A stretch of DNA of 64,000 nt, taken from Petrosia ficiformis. Its lineage: Eukaryota > Porifera > Demospongiae > Haplosclerida > Petrosiidae. Shown piece by piece: positions 1 through 29,500 of the stretch (the first letter of the stretch is position 1; each line of letters begins with the position of its first letter). The notes under the pieces were generated by a model. The model ran no database searches and had not been told where the DNA came from. It was given only the letters and a program-made list of their open reading frames with translations. The position numbers were made by a program, and so were the translations under genes. The DNA lies in the NCBI GenBank assembly GCA_947044365.1, contig OX345649.1:4485905-4549904 (forward strand), in the 5' to 3' direction.

Positions 1-395
1 TTGCAGATAGTACTTGCAAGATTGTTCACCAAACTAAGGTACTATCATTATTATAAATTTGAGTATGCCACCTACTCCAGCACAAGATTTCTCTAACCCT
101 AAAACCAACAGTTATAATTTTCAAAATAGATTACAATGACAAGAATTCTCACCTGGCATCTATGGCAAGGTGCTTTACCCTTCTATATGTTACTAGCATC
201 CTTCTTAATTTTGTACCCTTCTTTTCACAAGAGAAGAACAAAACATTACTCAACAACAACATAATACTAAACTATTATATGAGGCATTCTTACAAGTGTG
301 TACTGCAGTTGAGTGAGGCTATGCGTTAATTAATTCCTGACAGTGACAACAACGAGTCATATGATTTATTAATTGTTTTATATTACCAATCCCAG
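1..395. other. Intron of the ABCC gene or upstream sequence, nothing recognised
   Basis: AT-rich sequence before the first recognisable ABCC exon. I could not place the preceding TMD1 exon here, so this is probably intron. Confidence 0.4.
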
Positions 396-15676
<15,281 letters not shown>

Positions 15677-15827
15677 GCTATTTATTGTAATTAGATTACT
15701 GAGACACTCTTTTGAAAACAAGGATATGTAATATGTGGGAACAAATCACATCATTACCTTTATATGACTTGTTGAGTCTTGTTCCAAGAATTATTAATTA
15801 TTCATGATAATTATAATTCGCTAAATT

Positions 15828-15844
15828 ATTAAACAATAATTAAA
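15828..15844 (+). terminator. ATTAAA polyadenylation signals, ABCC gene
   Basis: Two variant poly(A) hexamers (ATTAAA at 15828-15833 and 15839-15844) lie about 150 bp past the stop codon. No AATAAA occurs before the next gene starts at 15882, so these are the likely 3' end signals. Assigned by position only. Confidence 0.4.
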
Positions 15845-15881
15845 CTTTAACATTAATTAAGTCACTCGAGCTTAGAGATCG

Positions 15882-15948
15882 ATGGATCTGTGCACTACAA
15901 TGAGGCTACTGTTGATTGTATTCTTTTATTTTGTAGCAGAGAATGAAG
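15882..15948 (+). other. Gene 2 exon 1: signal peptide
   Basis: From ATG 15900 the exon encodes [17 protein letters not shown], a short hydrophobic signal sequence, then a phase-1 donor (GTAAGC). The upstream in-frame ATG at 15882 would add MDLCTT. The exon lies only 205 bp after the ABCC stop codon, so the promoter must be very compact or overlap the upstream gene. Confidence 0.75.
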
Positions 15949-18900
15949 GTAAGCATTATATATCGGAGAATACGATATACGTATCTATGTAGGATTATAT
16001 TTGTGATGCTAATTATTACAAGAATAAAAATTATTTTCTTGCAGGAAAGCCATTACTCGTTTCAAAATCAAATGATCTATATCTTAAAAAGGGTGATGAA
16101 TTCGCCATATCTTGTTTATTCAACGGCAATGGCTTGTCTGTGTCTGTGATTTGGAGTACAGAACAATATCCTGATATAACTGTTGTAGATGGATTTATTG
16201 TGAATGAACTTGAGACTGGTAATCTTATTGATTCTAAGCTCAGAATGGATAATGTAGTCTTGTCAAGTTCTGGAGTGTATGAGTGTAATTGCACTGATAG
16301 TAATGGAACATGGACTGTCGGTTATACAAAAGTGACAGTTGAAAGTGAGTTGTAGAAGAGATTTGCCATCAATCTGACATATTCATTTAATTTTAAGACT
16401 TACAGAAAGCTCTAATAAGTCACATCTTACATTACATGCACTTTTCTTCCAAATATCCAATTAATTTGCAGCTTACATTGTACATCATCATAATACTATT
16501 GTTACTCTACTAACTATAATTAGCATAAATGCTGGGTGTGAAAATTATTTGCATTCCTCACAGTGGCTGCTACAATTAAAATGAATCCAATTAACACTAC
16601 AGCTTTCGAAGGCGACACCCAAGTCACTTTAAAGTGCCAAATTGAAGGGTATCCACTCCCAATTGTGGTTTGGTACAAAGGGGATCAATTTATTGACCTC
16701 GATAAAGTTTCTATAACTGAAACAATTGACACTTTTGTATTGGAGAGTGTTCTTACATTTGAAAGTGTAGATCGGACTGATTCTGATGTGTATTTGTGTT
16801 CTGGTTCCAATGTTTTAAACATTACAGAGAGAGAAATGGTAGAAGTGAATTCAACAGCTGTGTTGTTGGAAATCTATTGTGAGTTATACTGTGTGTATTG
16901 TAATTACTTGATTGGAATAGATTTGTTTCACTCTGTTACTGTTTGTTACACTTGTCAGTACCAGACACTTTTGACCATGAACTATAAGCACATCTCTGTT
17001 AGTATAAACTTGTAATAATTTGTAATTAGATATAACATCACTTAGTATAATCATAGTAAATGAATATTAGTTTTCAGGAAGTAGAAATCGGTTAAAGCAA
17101 TTAAGATAACATGCTCTAATTTTCAATTGTTTTCACGATGTAGACATTAATCAAAACAAAGTAGATATTAATTAAACAAGTGTAGTATAATGTTGGAATT
17201 TCTTGGTGATAGTTGCCTAAGTATGTATGAAGTAATTCATTGATAATCAATTTTTTATGGCTTAAAATAAATTGTTTACATCTTTTAAAAGTGAGAAAAC
17301 TTTCCCAGTATTCTGTCACAACTAGTAACCATAGTAACATGCTCTACTAGATGAGAAAATTACTCACTTATGTAATTGCTTACCAATGAATGGGCCATTT
17401 TATAAGAAAGCCAAACAAACGTTGATATAGTAAGAGCAATTTAATTTGATTAGCTTCCAGAGGGGGGCTATGATGACAATAAAAACAACAGCTACTTTTA
17501 AGTATTCACACAAATATGATACTTATCTTAAGTTAATCTATAAGATATGAAAACACACACAGCCACATAGAGACTTTATTGTATGATTGACATATATCTT
17601 GTACATTTGTCAATTCTCAGATCCAGTGGAATTCATTGAAGAACCTCAAGATGTATATGGTATTATTGGTGGTGGTGATATTAACCTATCTTGTTTCACA
17701 AGAGGTAATCCACTTCCATTACCTGCCCTCTTCTCCTGGTCTAATGGAACTAGTCAATTTTCACAGTCTCGTGTCTCCATAACTACAACAACAAATAAAA
17801 TTGGTTATGAATCTACTACAAACAGTACACTGACTATATCTAGTGCTACAATATATGACACAGGAGAGTATACTTGTGAAGTTAAAAACTTTTTACCTAT
17901 GCCTCTACAACAATATCCATCTATTGAGGGAAAAGTGAATTTAGTTATCCAATGTAAGATTGGTACCAGAGATTCCATTGACTTCCTCTCTACACTCTAT
18001 CAAATCTTTGGCTTTCATTTCCTCCTCACCTTCCTTTCTTCAATCCCTTCCCACTCACCTCATTTGTAACCTTTCTCTTTCCTCTTATTCTCCTCACATT
18101 TTTTCTATCCCCTCTTCCTTCATCCTTCCAATTTCCTTCTCTTCATGTAATAATTGGTAATGATATCACATGTTCTGCTCTTTCATTGTACTGTTAGATC
18201 CACCATCTGTCAGTACACCTTCTCTTGCTGTATTTGTAAATGTTACAGAAACAGTTTCTATATCTTGTGTTGTGTATGGGATCCCTTTACCAGATGTCAC
18301 ATGGTCTTTTATTAATATCAGTTAGTAAATACTCACTATTTCTAATTATGTTCAACTCATTCCTTCTTACATTTTACATTCTATGTATTCAACCATCCAT
18401 CCACAGATCCACCTATCTGTCATTCCATCCATGCATCCACCCTATTCATCCATCCATCACTCCATCCATCCATCCATCCATCCATCACTCCCATCCATCC
18501 ATCTATTCATCCATCATTCCCATCTATCACTCCTATCCATCCATTCATCCATCCATCCATACAGCCATCTATCCATCTATTCATCCATCCATCCATCTGT
18601 CCATTTGTCTGTCCATTCCATCCATCCATCCACTGCATAGACCAATCCATTCATCAATTCTGTTGATTATCTCTTTTCTTCTTTATAGATTCACAAGAGA
18701 CAGAACTAGATCTATCAGATCTTCCTGTTGGAGTATCAATTAACTCAATCATCACTGATGTCACCACTGTTGTATCAATAATTATGCTTGAAGATGTTTC
18801 CAAGGACCAAGATGGTTTTTATGTCTGTACTGGAACAAATGGTATCACCAATTTTATAAATTCACCTGAAAAAGTGATGATCAGTCTTTTTGTTCAAGGT

Positions 18901-21900
18901 ACATACATGCATACACATGTTAATATGTATATATGTGTGAGGGCATATTGATCTATACATGTTTATCTTCATATGTATATACTTATATACTTATATAATT
19001 ATGTATGTCTTTATATACTCATATATACATCAATCAACACTTGCATACATATGTAAGGACATACATACATAAGTACGTACGTATGTACATACGTACATAC
19101 TTATATATGTATGTACTTATATGTATGTATCTGTTGATGTATGAGTATATGTTTATGTATGTATACCCATCCATCCATCTGTGTATTTATCTATTCTTGC
19201 ATCCATATATATATGTGTAAGTACTTTATCAGAATTTAAAACCAAACAATGAATTACAACATGGATGCATACATATAATCTGTATAAGAACAGAACAAGG
19301 GCCCTGCACCAGTATAACAATAAACTATATAGGGCAACAGGACCAGTATAACAATAAACTATATAGGGCAACATGACAAATATATAAACTATAACTTAAC
19401 ACATAGTCATTAGTCCATCTACATATTGATTCATGTATATATGTACACATTGTGCATATACTTACATCTCTGTTTTACTAATTTGCAACTATAATGATAG
19501 TTACACATTTACTTAGTTATGTAACCTTATACCAACACGTAGTATTTTAAATTCTTATTCTTTCTTTGTTTGCTTGTATGTATATATGTATGTAAGTGTA
19601 TGTATATGTATGTAACTAATACTAACTATGTATGTAACTATGTATGTATGTAAGTGTATGTATATGTATGTAACTAATACTAACTATGTATGTAACTATG
19701 TATGTATGTATGTAAGTGTATGTATATGTATGTAACTAATACTAACTATGTATGTAACTATGTATGTATGTATGTATGTGTATGTATATGTATGTAACTA
19801 ATACTAACTATGTATGTAACTATGTATGTATGTATGTGTATGTATATGTATGTAACTAATACTAACTATGTATGTAACTATGTATGTATGTATGTATGTG
19901 TATGTATATGTATGTAACTAATACTAACTATGTATGTAACTATGTATGTATGTATGTGTATGTATATGTATGTAACTAATACTAACTATGTATGTAACTA
20001 TGTATGTATGTATGTGTATGTATATGTATGTAACTAATACTAACTATGTATGTAACTATGTATGTATGTATGTATGTGTATGTATATGTATGTAACTAAT
20101 ACTAACTATGTATGTAACTATGTATGTATGTATGTGTATGTATATGTATGTAACTAATACTAACTATGTATGTAACTATGTATGTATGTACGTGTATGTA
20201 TATGTATGTAACTAATACTAACTATGTATGTAACTATGTATGTATGTATGTGTATGTATATGTATGTAACTAATACTAACTATGTATGTAACTATGTATG
20301 TATGTATGTATGTGTATGTATATGTATGTAACTAATACTAACTATGTATGTAACTATGTATGTATGTATGTGTATGTATATGTATGTAACTAATACTAAC
20401 TATGTATGTAACTATGTATGTATGTATGTGTATGTATATGTATGTAACTAATACTAACTATGTATGTAACTATGTATGTATGTACATGTGTATGTGTATG
20501 TATATGTATGTAACTAATACTAACTATGTATGTAACTATGTATGTATGTACGTGTATGTATATGTATGTGTAACTAATACTAACTATGTATGTAACTATG
20601 TATGTATGTACGTGTATGTATATGTATGTGTAACTAATACTAACTATGTATGTACCTATGTATGTATGTACGTGTATGTATATGTATGTAACTATGTATG
20701 TAACTATGTATGTAACTATGTATGTAACTACATATGTATGTACGTGTATGTATGGCACAATATGTGTATGTGCATATGTATGCATGTATGTAGACATATT
20801 TATGTATGTACACTAGGAAAATTTTAGTTCCAGATAGTTTTAATCTTTATTACTATCTTTTTATCTCTCCTACTTTTCTATCTTTTTCGCTTTTAGTTCC
20901 TCCTGTAGTAACAGCTATGAGTTCATCATTTCTTATTCATCGTTTATCAGGAGATAATGTCACTTTTTTATTCACTCTTTCTCAAGCTGCACCTTCTGTA
21001 GAAATAAGTGATATAGTATGGACGCATCAATCACAAAATACAACAGCAGATGTTACAGGTAAAATTCTCTGTGTTTTAAGTGTCAAGTGTAAGGGTCTAC
21101 TGTAATGAGGGTGTAGTGGTTATTAAGGGTCTAATGATATTAAGGGTGTACTATGACTCGGGTCTGGTATTATTAGGGGTCTAGTGTAGTAAGGGTCTAG
21201 TGATATTAAGTGTGTACTGTAATTGGGATCTAGTGATATTAAGGTTCTAGTGTCATAAAGGTCTAATGTTATTAAAGGTCTAGTGTAATAAGGGTCTTGT
21301 GTTATTAAGGGTTGGTGGTCTAGTGATATTAATTTTCTGGAACTTTTGAGCTGCAGAAGTCTAATGTTCTGTACAGTTTATGGATATACATATATATGTA
21401 CACATGTACATGTACATCTACATATACATGTATAATTATATATGGAAAATGGATATACATTTACATGTACATGTAAATATATATGTATATACATGATGTG
21501 TATATGGAAAATTGATATACATGTACATGTAAATATTTATGTATATACATGATGTGTATATGGAAAATGGATATACATGTGCATGTACATGTACTATGTT
21601 GATCTATAATTGTCTCATCTTCTTATTCCCTATCCTTGTCTCATTTACTCCTCCATCAGATTCTAGTGAAAGTCGTCTCTTTTTTGCTGCTGATTGTCTC
21701 TCACTGACTATCAATTTTCTTGATATCAGTGATGAAGGTGTGTATAAACTCACTGCTAGTAATGATGCAGGTAGCAGTTATGACTCCATTGAGTTAAATA
21801 TAGGATGTGAGTTATTATTATGATATTTCCATTATATGACTTTCTTCATTACAAACAGCATTTCCATTTATTTCCCCATCACTCAATGATACTGCAGTCT

Positions 21901-24900
21901 TGGAAGGTACCATGGCAACAACATTCACATGTTTGTCACATGCTGATCCAATTGCTAACTTATCATGGTCCTATAATGAACAGCAGCTTTCTCAAATTAA
22001 TGATAAATACACTATTGAACACACTGGGGATGGATGCAGTATATTAACTGTTTATAATGTGGGTCTATATGATGCAGGAATGTATACATGTATAGCTGGT
22101 AATGTATTTGGTACAGTGGATTCTGCAGCCATTCTCAGTGTACAAGGTTTGTGTGATCATGTGACTTGAATACTTGTGTAATGTATTGCATAATATCACA
22201 TAGATACAAGTAATTATAATTATATATAACTGTAAACGGATTTGAAGTTGTAATGGAATATGATTGATCAATTATTTACATATGTAATTATATATATACA
22301 TGTACCAGCTGGATATTAATGAATAGTTGTACTAAATTATTACGATTATTGTTACTATTATTAATAATGGTAGTTATATTTAAATCATAATTATCAAATA
22401 CAGTACTACTGTTTTAATATCTATTTCTATTCCTAGTTCCTCCTGCTATTATAGCTACAACCATTTCCACAATCCTCTCTGCTGGTGAAGATATTACCCT
22501 TGTTTGCAATGCATCAGGAAATCCTTCACCTACTATTGTCTGGTTGAAAGATGAAACAGTAGTTTCGAATATTAATGGATTTATGGGTAATGTATTGCAG
22601 ATGACTGTTGGTCTCATGGTGTCCAGTGAGTTACAGCTTGCAGATTTGAGTGTGGTTGATACAGCTAAGTATAAATGTAATGTCAGCAATAGTCTTGCTG
22701 TGGAGTTATATCAAGTGTCTGAAGGAATTGATCTGCAAGTACTCCGTGAGTGCGTGTGTGTGTGTATGTGCGAGAGAGGGAGAGAGAGAGCAAGAGAGTG
22801 ACAGAGAGTGACAGAGAGAGAACCACATAGAAAGAGAAATGGAGAGTCTATGTATGAGTGGTTTAATGAGATAGTTATACTTATTATTTTCTTTCTCTTC
22901 AGAACCTCCCAATGTCACTGTCACTCCTGAACATCTCATAATCAACAATACAGACCCATATGAACTGTCTTGTGAAGCTACTGGGATACCACCCCCCAGT
23001 ATCACATGGAGACTCAACCAATCACCAGACCCCTTACAAAATATTTCAGGGGTTCTGAGTATTTTATCTAGTTACGAGACCCTAGTATCCGGTATTTTCA
23101 GAACAACATCAGTCATTAATATTGTCAGTGCCAGTAAAACTTTTGAAGGAAATTTCACGTGCAAAGGAGAAAACACTGCAAATAATGTCATTGGAAGTAT
23201 CGAAGAAAGACAAGTGTTTGTCTTCATTCAAGGTGTGTGTGTTCAATCTAAATCCCGTAATACCGGTAGCAACCAGTAATGTAACATTCTATATTAATTA
23301 GTACATATATGTGTAATATTGTTGTGATTGGTGACTCCTAAATCTTGTAATAGTAACCAGTAATGTATTAATTAGCATATATGTGTATAGGTATGTTGTA
23401 CATGTATATTGTTGTGATGAGTAACACCTACATCCTGTAATAGTAACTAGTAATGTAATATTCTATATTAATTACCGCAGATATGTTGTTTATAGTTGTA
23501 ATGCATAAATCTTGGAATCGTAACCGGTAATGTAATATACAATTAATGCATCTATGTAGTCAGTGTGTAGGGTTCAGATTTTAAGCTACTGACTATGTAG
23601 TATGTACTCTACAATAGTTTTGTATAATTACAAATATGTTATGGTAGTTGATTTGTGGTTAATGTGTAATTGTATATTTTGTATAATTCAGTATGTTGGG
23701 TACTGTGTATGCAATGTAATATGCATTATAGTTTTGTTTATTTTACTAGTTTCTCCAATGGTATTTATAAATGGACAAGAATCTGTGATATCTGTTCTTA
23801 ATTTCTCTCTGATCCTCTCATTCACAATAAAGAATGCCTCACCTCCTGTTGTGTACGAAGATATAAGATGGAGTTTTAAAAATTCCGGTGGAATATTCAA
23901 AACAATTACATCTGATAGCAATCCTCGTTACCACTTTTCATCTGATCTGCTCACCCTAACGATAACAGATGTTAGATTTTCTGATGAGGGAGAATATAAA
24001 TTAACAGTTCATAATGCAGCTGGAATTGATGAAGAAACTATTGCAGTTGATGTAGAAGGTAAGCATTATTTACATGTATAAGCTGAAGTTACCACCTATT
24101 ATATTGTCTATTTCTTATCTTCAACTCTGCCCTCCATGTTTCCTCCTTTTATTCGCAACTCCTTTATCCCTCTATCCCTTTGTCTGCAACTCCACCGGCC
24201 CACTGAATTTTCCTTACTTTGTTTTCAGCTCCACCCACCATATTTCCCTTTCATGTTGAAGTGGATGTTATCAAAGACGATGATGCTACATTACATTGTA
24301 TGGCAGCTGCAGAACCTCAACATAACTTCACCTGGACTATTCCAGATGGATCTATTGCAAGTCAAGGAGAAAAGTATGTTAAAATATATATACCTTAAAT
24401 AGAAAAGTACAAGTGTTAGAATGTTTATACCTACAAACAAAAATAACAGATTATTGGCATTACTATACCAGTAAAATTAATACCCGCCAAACTCTCGGTC
24501 TATGGAAATTGATGAATTAAGTACACAGTAACAACTATCTCCTTAGATATTGTATTGTAGCATGATATTCACATGATATTCACATGATATTCACATGACA
24601 TTCACATGATATTCACATGACATTCACATGATATTCACATTATGCATACAAACATGATGACAGTCTATTGAAAGACTTCTTCAGAATCTTCACTTGATGG
24701 CTCTAAAAAAACTTGTTTTGACCTTTAAAAAGTGATTCTGTGTGAAGAGAATGTGTATTTGTGTGTGTGTGTGTATATGTGTCATGTGTGTGTTAACATT
24801 TCATCAGAAGTGTTCTTTGTAGATTCTCGCTAACAACATCAGGAGAACAATATGGCTCACTTACTATACACAACACCACACTAACTGATGCTGGTGAATA

Positions 24901-26504
24901 CACTTGTACAGTCACTAATATACATGGCAATGATACTCACACAATACAACTGAATGTACAAGGTTAGTTACATGTACATCTGTTCTACAATCCATCTCAT
25001 TATATGTGCATATTGGTGTTGTCTTAGTTAACTAATACTATAACTAAATGACAGTTCCACTTCAATAATTGCAACTACAAAATGGATCCAGAATTATTTA
25101 TAATAATGAGTTAAAGTACGTAATAACTAGATTTTTTCTAACATTATTTTTTAGTTATCAATTATAACAGTGTTTTCCCCAAAGGGTGGTTCCATGACTT
25201 TCCCCACCCTTTAGTCTTGCTCCCCCACCCTGTAATTTTAAAATTTATGCTGTTTTACAACATTGATGTTGACCAAACACCATGTACCACTGATGCACTC
25301 CTCCATTTATCTGGGGGAAACACTGAAATATAACTAAAACTAAAATTGTGAGAAATTAGTCACTATAATTATAACTGCATAACTAACTATAAATATTAAA
25401 ACAACCTCTGTTCAGAATATACTGTAGTTTATAATTTTGTACACTTCTAGTTCCTCCAGAGTTTGTCGCTTCACCGGGTAACTTCCTGAAACAAGAGAAT
25501 GAATCAGTCCAATTATCATGCACAGTTTATGGATATCCCTTACCTGATATCCAATGGCAGAAAGATGACCAACTGATAGAACTAACTCCCTCAATCACTA
25601 CAACAATCACGACTAATCAGTCCTCTCTGACTGTGTCTAGTATCTTATCTATTGTGAATCTGAATCACACCAATGGAGGTCTATATTCTTGTTATGCTTT
25701 CAATGATCTTGTTCATGTGCTGTCGGCCATTAGTGACTCAGGAGATGTTATTGTGAATTGTATGTTGATTAGTATACTCATTCAATTATCATCCAATTAC
25801 AATTTGAAGATTCTTGTTTTATCCAATCTTTCATTGACTCAATCATATTTCAATTCATTTCCTCAGTACACACCTTCATCATTTATCACTTCAGTCCTGA
25901 ATTATTTGCTTCACTTCACCCACTTATCCATCTATCCATTCCTTCATCCATTCAATCAATCCATTCAATTGTCAAATTCAACCATTCATTCATTCATTCA
26001 TATCCATTTATATACCCCATGTACATATATCAACTAATTTCTCCATTCATTCAAACACTTTCATCTATCCATTCATCCACTCATTCATTACTTACCAATC
26101 CACTAATCAAATAAATTATTCCTCCATTTTTTACAGATCCGGTTAAACTCATACAAATAGAAGGTCTTTCTAATATCACTGAAGGAAACCAACTCAACCT
26201 CTTTTGTCATGCATTTGGTAGACCCAAACCTACTATGTCTTGGACAGGACCACAGGAGAACATCACATTGCTCGACTACATTGAAATAACTAGTTATTGT
26301 AATGAAACTGTTGATGGTTTCTTCAGTCTATCTATTTTAACTATAAATTTTATTTCGTATTTTGATACTGGAGCATATAACTGTACTGCTAGTAACAGTG
26401 CACATGGAGATCTTGTTCCAGTTGATGTAGATACACACATGTTCTCTGTAACTGTGCTGAGTAAGTTACAGTACCATCACCTATCTATCTATATATGTAT
26501 CTAT

Positions 26505-26552
<48 letters not shown>

Positions 26553-29500
26553 ATATATATATATCTATCTATCTATCTATCTATCTATTATATGTCTACG
26601 TATCTATGTACTTATCTAATTGTCTATGTATATATAATATTATACCTCTCTCTTTCTTTTAGCTCTACCTATTCTCGAATACATCACACCTGATAATATA
26701 ATAGTTATATTAGGAGATACAGTGAGTCTTGAGTTCATTATAACTAGAGCTGTACCAGCTGTCACTCCTAGTGGAGTGGAGTGGACATTTCAGAGTGGCA
26801 CTGTTGATGGTGTTCATATAGAGACTAATACAAATCTTGTCACTAATATCTTATGTACTTCAGAAATGAAGAAGTGTAATTTCTCTGCTGATAGGTTAGT
26901 TTGCTATTCACCCATATGAACTTGTGTATTCACCTTTACCTCAAAAATGTTAGTTTGAAAGGACCAACAATCTTATTACCTGCACCAATTTCCCTTCCCA
27001 TTCCTTTTTGTGATGTCAAATTTCAATCCATTGTTGAATTACAGTATAATCATGTATTAATCATATGACATTAAAACTATACACTATAGTACATGTAAAG
27101 TCAACATCTTGTTTTTGATGTCATCGTGAATGTGAACAGACTTACATGTATTATATAGCCATCTATCTGTACTTCATTACATATCATATCACCATAACCA
27201 AGAACAGTTGCAAAGTATAGCAAAATTGTCATTTTACAGTTTTTACTGTTGCCATGACAATATGTGCCAAATTTAAATTAAGTTATATATTTATAGATTT
27301 CCAAACTACCAGATAATAATTAATTTAGTGTGAATTGTTGGTATGAAATGTGAAATATATTTGACAACATTAGGCTTGGGTGATAACACTAAAATATTTA
27401 TATATCACGATAATTACTTTCATCAAAATATTGCAATATTCACGATAAATATTGGAAAACTAACAAGGTAAGAAACCAAAAAGATTATAAGTTTTTAGCT
27501 AAACAAAACAGAATGTTTACAGGAAGTAGGCATGCCCTCTGTTGATTTGCAATGTACCTAGTCATGAAATCCAAAGTAATGCCATACTTTACTTTTTATA
27601 CCTTCCAAACAGTTAAAAGATTGAAGTTAACAGTGGGCATTTTTCCCCAACTGTACACAATGTACGCAATGTACACAATGTACACAATGTACACAATGTA
27701 CACAATGTACACAATGTACACAATGTACACAATGTACACAATGTTTATGCATACACAGATGTAGTCAATAAATAATTTGAAGTATCATTATCGTGATATA
27801 TTGAAATATCGACTTCATCGCCCAGGCCTAGACAACATCATAACAATATGCTGATTATAATTAGTAGTTATGGCTTTAGTAGGTATGTATCCATAACATG
27901 TGCAATTAATTAAATGTGAAATCCACTTAACTGCTACTAAAATAGTTATTTAACAAAATTTTTTTGCAGTGATCTCCATCCATCCATAAACTAGTATAAT
28001 AAACAATTATCTGTCTGTTTTCATCTCAATGTCTCTGAAACTACTGTTCATTCACATCCATCAGTGTTTTTGATAAGCTCATATGGCGCACCATTGGCCC
28101 AAAGAGCTTCTTATTTGGCACTGCTCAGTTCTCTCTTTGGGCCAGTGGTGCAGTTAATTATGATTATATTGTCAGTAACAGCATTAACTTTTAGTTAATT
28201 GGCTCAAGATGTATTCTTGATGGTGCACACACTAACCATTTTTGAGCCAATTTGGCCCAAGCTTCAAAACTTATCAAAACCTCTGACATCCATCCAATCA
28301 TTTATTCATCCATTCATCCATTTGTCATCATTTAGCCATCCATTTATATCAGATCTGTTCATTCATACACTCCATTCATCCATTCGTCATCATTTAGCCA
28401 TCCATTTATATCAGATCTGTTCATTCATACACTTCATTCATCCATTCGTCATCATTTAGCCATCCATTTATATCAGATCTGTTCATTCATACACTTCATT
28501 CATCCATTTGTTATCATTTAGCCATCCATTCATATCAGATCTGTTCATTCATACATCCATTCCTCATCATTTAGCCATCCATTCATATCAGATCTGTTCA
28601 TTGTCATTTGAGCACACAATAATAATTATTATGATTATATAATTATTTATACTTGGCAGGTTAATCCTAACACTGACTAATATGTCGCTATATGATGAAG
28701 GGTCATATATTATCACTGTCAGTAATATAATTGGTAATATGAGTCTACGGATATTGATAGATATAGAAGGTAAGTGATTGAATAAAACGTTTCTGGAGTA
28801 GTGTACATGTATGTTGTCCCTATGGATCACTGCTAATATCAATCTACATAATCTTAATCCTCACTTTATAGTTCCAGCTGTCATCACCGAAGCTCCTACA
28901 AATCTTAAACTATTGTTAGGAACTAAAGCTGTATTTATTTGTGTTGCTGAGTCTGAACCTCTCCATAACACAACATGGTTTTTTAATGGATCTTTGATAA
29001 CCAACGCTAGTAGGTATTCTATTGTACAAAGTGGAGGAGAGAGTGTACTAAGTGTAGATGATGTGAGACTAAGTGATGCTGGAGTATACACATGTGTGGT
29101 GAAGAATGAATATAATGTTGATGATTCAGCTGGTACATTAGAAGTTCAAGGTAATTAATGAGGGGTATACTAGGAATAAGCTGAGTAATGAGATTGGAAT
29201 GTGTATGTGATGTTTTGACCACACAGTTATACATGCAAATACAAATTGGTTATGATAACTCATTTATTGGTTACTAAAGTTCAAACCAAATGTCAGTTAA
29301 TTTGTACATAATTGAATCAACATAATTACTGTCTCTAATTCAGTTTACTACTAAACTCATTGTACTGCTCACTTAAAGGAATTTGGAAACCTACAAAATT
29401 TAATTTGTAGTGTTATTACTACATTTTTAGACTTTCTGGGTATAATTCATCATGGCAACATCATGCATGTAGCCATATCCTGTATTATAAACTATTCCTG

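Larger units (their letters stand above)
22437..24962 (+). other. Gene 2 Ig domains 7-10
   Basis: Exons 22437-22745 (Ig7), 22903-23232 (Ig8), 23750-24058 (Ig9), and 24229-24373 plus 24823-24962 (Ig10, phase-2 split). Ig9 is a type-D cysteine-less domain (LSFTIKN in strand B, IRWSF in strand [15 protein letters not shown] in strand F). It is a diverged relative of the D modules of the later array. Ig8 resembles type C and Ig10 is a normal domain. So the type order C-D already occurs here outside the high-identity array. Confidence 0.82.
25451..28769 (+). other. Gene 2 Ig domains 11-13
   Basis: Exons 25451-25759 (Ig11), 26137-26460 (Ig12), and 26663-26894 plus 28660-28769 (Ig13). Ig13 is cysteine-less at the core positions ([22 protein letters not shown]) but has an extra Cys pair in its middle (about 26853-26880). 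Its 1765-bp intron holds a hAT-like MITE. The 3' half of the Ig12 exon is almost identical to gene 3 positions 49975-50071. Confidence 0.82.

Noticed and set aside
18240..18743. 167-codon plus-strand ORF rich in Ser/His/Pro/Ile
   Set aside because: It is an Ig4 exon read in the wrong frame plus the (CATC)n intron; the phase-1 exons give the proper Ig domain.
20396..20827. Overlapping open frames on both strands (Tyr/Val/Cys-rich and Thr/His-rich)
   Set aside because: They exist only because the minisatellite unit lacks stops; low-complexity translation, no gene.
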